A stretch of DNA of 64,000 nt, taken from positions 124,001 through 188,000 of the forward strand of contig BQMF02000642.1 of NCBI GenBank assembly GCA_027922465.2, in the 5' to 3' direction. Of this stretch, positions 49,392 through 61,200 are shown piece after piece. The translations under genes and the position numbers were made by a program. The stretch's first letter is position 1. Every line of letters starts with the position of its first letter. The notes beneath the pieces were generated by a model, which saw nothing but the letters and a program-made list of their open reading frames with translations, was not told the DNA's origin and did no database searches. This DNA comes from Turritopsis dohrnii. Taxonomy: Eukaryota; Cnidaria; Hydrozoa; Anthoathecata; Oceaniidae.

Positions 49392-49785
49392 ACTTATGGT
49401 TGAAAACAGAAAAGATCTTCATATTGATGTTATATTCAAACAGTTGTAAATTATTTTTAAAGTCGCATAGACACCAACTGCAGTTGACTCTCGAAATGTT
49501 TCCGAGATTTGAAATGGGTAGAAATTACAGTAATTATTATATCAAGGGATCGCAAAAAAGTTTGAGTTATCGAATAGTTCTAGTTTATTGATGATAGGAA
49601 GCAAACAGGTGGTCTCATCGATTTCGCGTTGCATAAAATTGTTTGAGTATAATATCAAATACCTTTTAGTTTATCGAACGTTTTGTTGTAATACTGTATG
49701 AATGATTGAGGCAAATGTTGTGAATAAACTCAGTTACCAAAGAAATTTAGCAAAGTTATCACCATGAAGTTTTCAATGATCTAAA

Positions 49786-49890
49786 ATTGTTTACCTTATT
49801 TTATGTTTACCTTATTTTATGTTTACCTTATTTTGTGTTTACCTTATTTTATGTTAACCTTATTCATTTTATACCTTATTTTATGTTTCT
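49786..49890. repeat. 16-bp tandem repeat (GTTTACCTTATTTTAT), about six copies
   Basis: Head-to-tail units of TTTACCTTATTTTATG, degenerating to the right. The apparent repetitive ORF through it is a by-product. Confidence 0.88.
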
Positions 49891-50470
49891 GCGGCCAGAA
49901 TGTTATGTGGTTGCCTCGAATGATCAGAACCAAGCTTTGTCTTATTTTCATTCGGTAGAATATATCGTGTGTGGCAAAATGAAACGGCAGACAAAAGATT
50001 CTGTCTCAATATTTTTTACCTAACCGAAGCATAACAAAAGCCAATAGGGCACGAGACTTGAATTTTAAAAACTGTGATGTGAGGCGACATTTTTCGTATG
50101 AAGCGACATTTATGAGTTTTATACAACATTTGTATACAAGCAGTTTTATAAAGGTAGAGTTCCAAAGAAATTTCAATCGAAAAAAATAATCACATTTCAT
50201 TGTAATTTCATATTTTTTTTGTATAAATTCATTATAAATAAAGTATTTACAAGCATAGCATAACAGCCAATGAAAACATATACATATGTTCGTATACATT
50301 GAAAGGGTGAACGCTACTTTAAAATATCCGTCAATACATCAATTCTTCCATGACATGTTGAAATCAATGAAAATGAATTGCACCTATATTGAAGTCATTT
50401 ATATTGAATTGCTTGATTACACTTACTGAAGAGAAAACAACAAAACCTTCTCTAGAAAAACTCAACAATT

Positions 50471-50592
50471 CCCATTGGGCAAAGCTGTCGAAAAATCACT
50501 GCGAAGGAGTGCATTACCATAGAAATATACACACTATCTCATTAAAAATGATCTTCATCGCAGTTAATTTTTTGACAATTTCGCCCACTGGG
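50471..50592. mobile_element. 122-bp hairpin MITE, best-preserved copy of the CCCA(T/G)TGGGC family
   Basis: Left end CCCATTGGGCAAAGCTGTCG; inverted right end CCCAGTGGGCGAAATTGTC, continuing to pair through AAAAAT.ACTGCGA. Centre GAAATATACACACTAT is shared with 26508-26615. Confidence 0.8.
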
Positions 50593-50810
50593 TGCTGAAT
50601 GTTTTACTCCGATTAACAAACCAAGTATGGACCAAATAAACACTTCCCACTTTGTTTATCTAGATTTATATAAAAAATAATCAGGACATAGTTGAGGTAT
50701 CATGTACACAGTAAAGGATCTAAAGGATCTTAGGCGTATAAAAAACCTGTTCTTTCCAATCAAAAATTTTCTCATCTGTAAATGGAAGTTCGAATTCGTC
50801 AAGAAAAAGT

Positions 50811-51060
50811 AAGCGTAACGTAACATAGCTTATATTACCGTAACGTAACGTAGCTTATATTACCGCAACGTAACATAGCTTAATTACCGTAACGTAACAT
50901 AGCTTAATTACTGTAACGTAACATAGCTTATATTACCGTAACGTAACATAGCTTATATTACCGTAACGTAACATAGCTTATATTACCGTAACGTAACATA
51001 GCTTATATTACCGTAACGCAACATAGCTTTACGTAACGTAACGCAACATAGCTTTACGTA
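50811..51060. repeat. 24-25-bp tandem repeat, about ten copies
   Basis: Units of ACGTAACATAGCTTATATTA plus CCGTA, with deletions in some copies (TTATATT reduced to TT). Ends with two shorter units CGTAACGCAACATAGCTTTA. Confidence 0.93.
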
Positions 51061-51663
51061 TGCTAAACCTTTATACTTCACAAATACTGTCCGATCGAAA
51101 AACGGTGGTTCGTGGTGCTGATTGTGGATTTGACCGATAACAATAACACGCTTGAAAACTATATGTTATCTTCGAAATAATGCATGATGTCCTTTAGATT
51201 CAGTCTTTAGTGCGTTCGCTAGAAACTCAACTAAAATCGAAATGAAACGATAATAAGCACCTTAAAGGGGCAACTAAGCTTTACACAAGATATTGCGTTT
51301 GAATAATTTTGATGATAATTGAAAGCAGAATGTTTCACAAGGAAAAAAGTCGCAAACATTTCTCGCTTAAACGTCAGGACGAAATTTCGTGGAAAACTTT
51401 TCAAAAAAAAATTTTTTTAGAAATTCAAAGAAACCAGGATTTCCCAAAATAATTGAACAGAAACTGAAGAAGAAACGTGCACAGCTATGAAATAGCATTT
51501 AAGACGATACACAGTTGCTCCTGACAATCATATTGAGAACATTAGTGGGATAGTTACTACTACCTATTTCTTTCAAAATATGAATGCACATGTAATATAA
51601 AGTAACCTTTCCATGTAACAAGCTCATCATTTGTTTAATCCTTTGTTCTCGATTAAACAAGGG

Positions 51664-52041
51664 GCTGATCATATGGAGCTTTTCATCCCGGCAGGGAGGG
51701 CGAGACGAGACGTTCTCACTAGATTTTTTTTCTGATCATATGGAAAACAAAAAAAATCACCCTGTCCCGGTTAAGCGGGATTTTGCCGGGATCCCGCATA
51801 AGCGAGGCGGTTTTCCTTCACATGATTACAGTTATCCTGTCTTGCCAGAATGAGATAATATTTCACGCGTGCGCAGTAATTACAAGTTTTGTATAAACAA
51901 TAACATAAAAACTATCCCGGAATGATTTTCATCCCGGCAAGATGGGACAAAAATTTCATATGATCGCAATGCAAAAACTGCCCCGGGATGATTTTCATCC
52001 CGCCCTTCCGCCCTTCCGCGATAAAACCTCCATATGATTCT
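51664..52041. mobile_element. Candidate inverted-repeat element with ATCATATGGAG ends
   Basis: Left GATCATATGGAGCTTTTCATC; inverted right GAATCATATGGAGGTTTTATC. Internal copies of GATCATATGGA and of GGGATGATTTTCATCCCG, itself a palindrome, are present. Ends uncertain. Confidence 0.6.
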
Positions 52042-52206
52042 TGAAAGACATGAAAAAAGTTACATCACTTACAGTGAGGATACGAGCCACGTTTCGCTAA
52101 ACTGGTGAAAAACGAATTCAAAAACGATGTGCATCGATTGAAATCTTTCTCGATCGTGATAAGCTTGTTCACTCTAAAAACAGGGACACATGGATGAATG
52201 GAAGCT

Positions 52207-55200
52207 TTAAACAGTCAAAGATTCCAAGTGAAACAAAAATTTTGTAAAATTGAATGCAGTTTTGTCTGGTGTCAAAGCAATCTTATTGACCTGAAATTAA
52301 AATATAACAAAGAGGAGGATACTGTAGCTCATACCGCATAGCTACCAGCTTGAAACTAACGTTAGTGTAAACGTTGTATCCAGGAAAAAATGACAGTTTG
52401 GATATCGAGTTTGTTAGTGATGCTCATTACCTCATTAGAATAACATCTGTGACACTTAAAGTGAAATTTATTACGAGTATGTTGATCACTCTTTGTTTTC
52501 TACATTTAGACAACTGACGAAGACAAGCTGAAAAGTCTTTATTGGGGTTTGACCTTATCAGGGTTTTCCCTGAAGACAGATAGTTCTTGTTGTTATGACC
52601 TTATGATCACATGACGGTAAATGACGTCATCGATTAATTAAAATTTCATGTCTTACATTCCAAAGTAGGTTAAAACAGCAACCAATGAAATTGCAGCAAG
52701 ATTTGTGTGCTGGTTTTTTGGAGTGGATTGTTGAACTAAACCCCAGTCTCCAAAATAAACAGCGCAAGTTTTAAAGCTTTATATACTGGTACTAAATTGT
52801 GACAGGTCAAAACAGTATTGGAAATAGTAGAGAAAGCAATGGACTTGATGACCTTTTATGGCTTTGGTTTCTTTTAACCAAAAAGGTGATAGATTTCCAT
52901 GGCAACAAGGTTCGAACAAGGTTGAGTTATCCTGACCGCAGCATTAAGAATTGAAGGTAAATGAAGGAAAACTCACTCTAACAAATTCACCGTAGATAGC
53001 CATAATACTTCAAAGTCAAACACCAGTGATAAAATACGAAAGATAGCTTCGCGTGAACGACCAATCTAGAGCACACATACAAAACGAGATTTAGGGACAA
53101 CAATGTTCCTTTCCATGCATACTTAGTAGCAAACCAAAACAAGAAACGGAAAACATTGGAGGAAGAATTGTTTGTTTAACAACTATCTTAAATTTTGATT
53201 GGTTAAAGAAGGGAACTTTTAAATTTTGATTGGTTGAAGAAGGGAACTTTTAAATTTTGATTGGTTGAAGAAGGGAACTTTTAAATTTTGATTGGTTGAA
53301 GAAGGGAACTTTTAAATTTTGATTGGTTGAAGAAAGGAACTTTTTCTTTAGATAGCTACTCATTATACAATTACGACTGAAGAGGTTAGCAAAGACTTCC
53401 TCTAGCAACAGTAAAATTTAAGTTAGTCAGTTAAAAATGTCACTTTCGTGGATTGGCTGTTAAAGATAAGCGCGAGCAAACATTTTCTATTATTCTCATC
53501 CAGATCAAAACTATAGTACAACATGTCATCGTATCATAATGACGTTTGAATCATATTGTTTTTCGTTAGCCGATGTTACTATTAACATTACAGCGTTGTT
53601 ACGACTGATACAACGCTATCCTCTCTTCCTTCACTTTACTTTTTAAAAAACAGATGCTCACCTTTTCATGAAGAAAAGATCTTTGTTTGAGGTTATGAAG
53701 AAACTGCTGATGCCGCTCCATTATTTCATCCAGATCCTTTGCCTACAACACGTTTATAATTACAGTTGCTTTAATTCCTAATCCATTCAGTCCATTCCTA
53801 ATTCATTCATATCTAAATCTTGACTTGCATTCAGAACTGAGGTTGCAGTTTAATTTTTCTTACGTCTTTTAGTTTTGCTTGGAATTCATCCGACGTCTTC
53901 TGTATCTAAATGTAAACAAACCATCCAAACCAACAGAAACACGGTAGCAAAAACAACTTATCATGGCCGATGGAGATTCAAATTCGTAAAGATGGTTTTC
54001 TAAGATCAAAACAAACAACTTCGAGTCCTGCGGCAGCCGATTCAATATTTTAAAACGAGTCTAATCTGAGGGTTTGTAACACTGTATCAACCTGAGGTTG
54101 CTACCGTGAAAAGACCTTCACTACAACCAATCTGAGGTTGCTACCGTGAAAAGACCTTCACTACAATCAACCTGAGGTTGCTACCGTGAAAAGACCTTCA
54201 CCACAACCAACCTGAGGTTGCTACCGTGAAAAGACTTTCACTACAATCAACCTGAGGTTGCTACCGTGAAAAGACCTTCACTACAACCAATCTGAGGTTG
54301 CTACCGTGAAAAGACCTTCACTACAATCAACCTGAGGTTGCTACCGTGAAAAGACCTTCACTACAACCAACCTGAGGTTGCTACCGTGAAAAGACCTTCA
54401 CCACAACCAATCTGAGGTTGCTACCGTGAAAAGACCTTCACTACAATCAATGCCTCGTTCTCAAACTGAATATTAGTGACGCTTGTGTGACGCTTGTGCT
54501 TTTTACAAAGAGCAACGACACCTCAGGGAAAACTTTTTCACGAAATTCTTTAAAAGGTTAAGCACGTAACAATCCATAAACTTAGAAACGAAGCAATGTT
54601 CGTAATGACGTAATTTATGAAAAGGTCTAATAAGAATCACAAAAAACGATAAAAACTAATTTTTTTAAACGAATAAACGTCTTACTCTTGTCATCAAGTA
54701 GAATTGTAAATTTCGAATGACATGCATCATCTTCATACGAAGAACAAGCATTCGAATTTTTAGTTTTTGTTTGTCTGGCGTTAATAGAACTTCGAATTTT
54801 TTCGCTCGTCTTATTGGCTCGTCTTCATCACTCGAACTCATATCATTGGTCTCTTTCGAAGTGACGTCAGCGACCAATTCTAAAATCATGCAAGGATATT
54901 ATACATGCAGTCAATAGAGATAATAAATCAATAAATCAATAAATCCAGATATTCACCATGAAAACGAAGCTGCTCCAAAGCCCAAATGGCGCGCTGTACT
55001 TTCAACAAAAACCGAAACAGCTCGTTATATTTTACTTCAGTTTCAACGTCCAGTATTATCGTCATTGGCCACACAGCCTATAACAAAATTGGGTCTTAAC
55101 ACAATTGATTGGATGGTCTAGTTGTAAACACAATGAAGACAGGGTGTTAACAACTAAATAACAACCCACTAAATGACGTTATATTCAGTAACTATTTGCT

Positions 55201-58200
55201 TGAATATAAACAAGATACGTTTGTTGTTGGAAATTCTTCTTGTCTAACAGCCTTCTACTACAACTACTTTTCACGTTTTACAGTTGTTAGATTGATGACA
55301 TCTACAATTGTTCTCATATGATTTTTTTTTTGCTTAGTTAAACATTTACCTTGTAATGCAGCGAAACAGGATCGAATAAGTTAGCATTTGACTGGTGACC
55401 TCCAGCCTGTAAACCAACTGTCAAGCTAAACAAACAAATCAATGCTGAAATGAGTGAACCACTTATCAAGTCTAGCACTTAAAAAGAAAATTAATGGGAT
55501 AAAGTTATCCGAATCGGGGGTATTAAGTTAAATCTAATAGACAAATTCGAATTGGTACGTGACACAATAAATTAGTGACAAATTTGAAGGTTACCTTCCC
55601 ATCAAGTGTGGATAGTGAAGCTGTAAAGCGTCTTGCATAACTATATTTAAAAATGGCATGTCCTGCCAAAACTCCTTACGTTTGGCCTACAAATAAAATA
55701 TAAACGTCATCATAACGCGATCATCGGTGTCGAAACTAATTTCTGGTCTGCATTACGTCTAAGTACGCTATCATCCATTATTTTACTCTGAGGGTCTACA
55801 TATGATAACTGCTGTTTACCTTTTCAAATATTTCACTGTAGAATGTATGCATTGTTCCACCAGCTTGCATCAAGAAGAAATTCTATAAACAGTGATAACA
55901 AGTTTTCTTGCTTACCTTATCGGGGAAAAAAGTCGGGGAAAAGTGACCAATTTTTTTGATGGGTAAGTAAAATTTAGTCGCGGAAAAGTGACTTATTTTA
56001 AAAATTGGTCGGGGGAAAGTGACTAAAATTTCCTTAGGTGACTAAAATTTTCCCCCGACTAAAATTTTGCCCAACTAAATTTTTTACCTACTTTTTTCCC
56101 TGATAAGGGAGAAAAATGAATAAATTGTTTCTCTGGAGATAAATGCGATCAAGTTTCTCAGGAGTTTCTCAGCAATTTAAAGACCAATCCATGTGTCCAG
56201 TTATACCTAGGTTTTTTGCTATGGCTCCCTGTAAAAGCAATCTGTGCGGTTCACTGACTGCATACTGGCTTTTTTTGCACGTTAGAAAATGCTTAATGTG
56301 TGTTGAATGAAGGAGGAACATAGTTTCTACTCTTTTTTTTAATCCTTTAATAGTTACGAGAAGGAATGGGGACATTACTCAAAGGATGATGAAGGAAAAT
56401 CCTCCAAGCCACTTATTGATTACTTATTGAGTACTTATCCACTATACAAATACAGTTCTTATAGGTCTTGAATGAAAGATAGGAATTAGATTTCGATAAA
56501 ATTTCAAAATAGAAGCAAACCTTCATGATTTCCAAATGTTTGAACAAATTCAATTCACGTTTGAATAATTCCAACAACACTGCGCATGCCTATATAAACA
56601 AAATAAACAATGATTACCTATTTGTTTTAAACAAAAGAATTCTGCATTTTTCTAGAGTTGCTGTCAAGGTCCATATTACAATCACAAATATCTCCAGAGC
56701 AAAACAACAACTTAATTTCTTTAAAACGTTTTCCTGAAGAAAATCGAAGAAAATGCTCACCTTATCGTATCTGTGTCTTATAGCAGGGAACAAGCTTTTT
56801 TCAATTAAAACTTGTATAGGTGGCCGACACGAGCCATCCTCTAAATAGATATAGATATGAAGTAGAAGTAGAAGTAGTAGGAACAGGAAACTGGCGACAG
56901 TAATACAAGACTTTCACTTTTACTCTAATAATGATTTATTATGTATTCCTCATTATTAGCATATGAAGATCTGGGAATGTTGTTGGTCTTTCAAGCAATG
57001 AAAGAAACATGTTTGCAAAAACAAATAAGAATTCGTATTCAAAATGGTAATGGTGAATGTTTTCCAGACTCCTGCAAGCTGAAACTTAAGTAATATCGAG
57101 ATTTTGCGACAACACGTCTTAAAGGAAAGCGAAATTCAAGATAAAGGGTTAGCATCCTAAAAACCTTAGAACCCCTATAAACTAATTGTGAAATTAACTG
57201 AGATCTTAAATCATTAGAAACATTCTGGCTTTGTAGAAAATGAAACATCATCCGTGTGCCAAAAGATAAGTGCATTTTCAGGAAAAGCTGACCACCCTAT
57301 CTCGAAGATTGGATAGATTGACAAAACAAATTTGTTTTATTAAAGTGACAGATGGGGTTCATATTATTTAGAGTTTCAAAACCTCATCATTGGATACGAC
57401 AGGTCATTTTGACCGCATAGAGAACTGAATAGAGAGGATTACAATGCTGAAAAGTTATGACACTTACGGAGAAGGTCCAACCACTTGTCATGTTCGTTTC
57501 TACAAAATGATAGCAGCAGTTACAATACACAAAACACGTAGCAAACAGTTCAAGAAACAAATTTTCGATCAATATCAAAAAAATCCTAAAGTTGGATATA
57601 TCAGTTAGCCTAGTTATACTAGCCTAGTTATACCAGCCTAGTTATACTTCTATCAATACTACTAGCAGATTGTTTGCGTGTGAAATTCGAATCAAAACAC
57701 AGAAAATCATTTTGAAGTAATCTTTCACACCTTGCTCACAAAGAAAACAACAACTACAGTGTGTTTCGTAATGTTGGAAATGGAAATTTTCCTTATTTTT
57801 TCAAAAGCCACTTTTTCATTTTTCACAAAAATATCCTAGCCGAAAGAGCTTGAAAATGGCTTTCCATTGATGTAAAAATTATTATGAAATTCGGTATATT
57901 CATTTAAAAAAACAACTTTAAAATTTCCATTTCCAACATTACGAAACACACTGTATAATGTTTTTCAAACTTATTCTCTCAGATTACAGTTAAACCTTAC
58001 ATCTCTCAATGAAATGGCTTCACACTGACGTCATGCACAAGAAAAAGAAATCATTTCTTTCACAGCTCACATCTACCATTTTGCATGACAGAGAGAAAAA
58101 CAAACTGACACACAGACAGGGAATCTGCTATTACATATAGATTTGTTTTTGCAACAATGTCAATTTAAAGAGTAGTTTTTACCTTGTAACTTCTTGTGCA

Positions 58201-61200
58201 ACCCCCTTATCCTTATGTACTCTTTTATAAGAGTCTAGGAACATTATTTGGAAATTTTCTTGTATCAGGGGATCTGCTGTTGGATCTTCAATGATTGCAG
58301 GTCCACCATCCACAATGTACTCCCCAATTGGTAAATCTTTCCCTTTAATAAAATTCATGTGAAAATGTTATAAACATTTTGATTCAGAGGTCAAACAAAA
58401 CAGCAAAATCAATAATGTCAGTTTTATGGGTATTTCAGCAATCATAAACCAGATAACATTTTTCTTTTCAAGCAAACCGAAAGTGCTTACAAAATTAATC
58501 ATTGAACATTGGTGAAAGAATTTACCTTTTAAAAATCTTTCATTAGATTCTTGTAAAATGTTTTTTAAGTTATCAACAAATTCAGGGTGCAATCTCTTTG
58601 ATGATAAAATGCTAGTAGCAAACTAAAAAAAGAAAGGATTTTGTTTCAACCTGTCAGAACATTTAAACACAATATACACCTTATCCAGAAATGTTTATAA
58701 AATTTGATTGATTTCTTCGAACCTGAAAATTCACAGATTTATGCAAATTGAATAGTCATGTTCTCATAGTCATTTTGAGAAACTTTTTTAACTTGTCTGG
58801 GTCAACAAGTCATAAATTACCTTCCCAAACTCAGCAAGCAAACCAAGTGACTTTCCAGCCAACAAAACCTGGTTAATAAAAACGACTTTGAACATGAACT
58901 ACGAAAAAATTTTCTCCCGATTCCTGAACTCTCCACAACTCATATTGTTGGATAAGGAGATATAAGCATTTTCTTTTAATCAATTTTCATGAGTTTATCA
59001 CTAGTAAAACTTTACATTGAAGCAAGGTTAAAAAGTTTTGCACTGCTATGCATCAAAAAACAAATCCTGTAATGTAATTGAATACCTGTTTTTGAATGTT
59101 TTCCAAAAGTTTTGGGACCAGTGGTATGTTAGTTTCTAAACAAAAATCATGCACAATTTATAAAATCAATACACGATTCTCTGTTTGTTTGTTTGTCTGT
59201 CTGTCATGCAAAATGGTAGATGTGAGTTGTGCGGGGAATTGGGAAGTCAGCAATGTAAGATCACACAGTAATTATTTTTATTCTTCTGCATGACGTCAAT
59301 GCAAAACCAATGCATTGAACCCAAATTGAACGAGATGTTCAGAGAAAATTATCTGGGTAACCAATAGGGATAACTAATGCTTTTTGGGGTTCACAATATT
59401 GGCCATGCTGCAATGAAAAAATTTTCACAAAATTTTCAGGACGGGTCTTCTATGATGTCATTAAAACAATTTATCAACTATGTCTCCAAAATGGTTCATC
59501 ATAGACATAATAAACCTACACATTTTCGTGTTCAGAATTACACGCTCTACACACTCTTCGATCATAAGTAAAATGCTTCTGGTGACATTATTCATTATGA
59601 ATTCATTATAATTTTGCACTCAAACGACAATTGACATCACCTTTTATTTTATAGGTTGCTCTCCAGTAGTTAGCATTACCTTTCTCAATGACTTGTGCCC
59701 TATCAGTATAAACAAAGATCATCTTTAGAACAACACAAAGAGAAACAAATCCACTTGAAGAGAAAAACAACTTCAGAAAAATTATTTATACTTGTATATC
59801 ATAAATTCTTCATCGGTGGCACTGGGCAAATCACCCATAATCATCCACTGTTCTAAATCATGTAGATATGGCTCACTAACATCCAAAAACATTGGCAAGA
59901 TGATTGACACCTGTGTTAGACAATATAACATCACATCTTCAGCAGGTAGAATATCTCCATCAAATTACATAGGAAAGACAGATTGAAATGAAACATCATA
60001 AGTTCAGTAAGTACAGGAACTCAAACACAGGAAGATAGCAAAGTGAATGGGCAAGGATATGTGAATTTTCAAAAAGACTTCAAAATATATTTCGAAGAAA
60101 TTTCAGCAAAGCAAACCTTTTCCAAACCGATATTTCCAAGAGAGTCATACATACAAAGTGTGTTATAAAACACATCAAGGAAATATACCACACGCTAAAG
60201 AAAATAAAACAAACATAGATCTTCTTACACTGATAAGTCTATCAATTCAAACATGGGACATTTTCTTTATAGAAAGAAACAATTATAACTAAATGAACCT
60301 CTGTCACTGTTGAGTATAACTCATCTCCCTTTATAACAGTATCAACAAACAACTGGTGCACAAAGGAAACCTACAAAAAGGTTTAAAATGTGAAAAACAG
60401 TTTGAGCCTAATATCAATTTAGTAATTACTCATTAAATTCTAACCCTTTCAGAATCCTGCAATAGTTTTCCCTTTAGCACAGCCAATGTTACATTTTCAT
60501 CTCCAAGGAAAAATAAACAAAGATTGAATTGTTTTAGATTCATAGGGGAGCTACAAGTACCAGACTGCAAGCATACCTTTTTCAATTAATGACTTTTCTA
60601 TTTGTGATAGTAAGTGATTTCGAGCCTTAAAATTAAGTATTGAGTTAAGTCTTGAGTACATTGTTAAAAGGAGGTTATTTCAAATCAGGTAATTGTCTGC
60701 ACATTTTTGATGAGCATACTAACCATGAGAAAGCGACCTAACACAAATCCAAATGCTCTGAATGTTTTTGACAGTGTATCATCTCCACTAGCAGCTTTCG
60801 CAGCATACTTCTTAAGTGCAACTACCTTACTACCAGTAGCAGTAAATGTTGATAAATAGCTTACAAGTGTTTCCTATAAAAGACAGGTGAAGAAAGTTGA
60901 ATCACAGTCACAGAAATAAGAATACTTATGCAATGGTACATAAAAGCAGGTCATTTTATGATTACTGAAGTATGTAGATTGTGCAGTGATGGTGTGGTGG
61001 TTAATGGTTAGTGCGACTGCTGTGACCCGCATTCAAGTCCAGTCATGTCGTATCTCGATACGCCACTCCGATGCACTTTAAAAGCAGTGTATCAGCCCAT
61101 TAGGAGCCATCGACTGACTGCGCACTGGCCTTCGGGCAAGTTAGAGCAATGCTATATGTATCTCTTGTGGTAAGTCAACAAGTCGGTGGGCAAGAACTAA

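Noticed and set aside
53188..54449. Minisatellites considered as exon arrays
   Set aside because: Unit lengths of 31 and 40 bp do not keep frame, and they fall inside phased TUBGCP5 introns.
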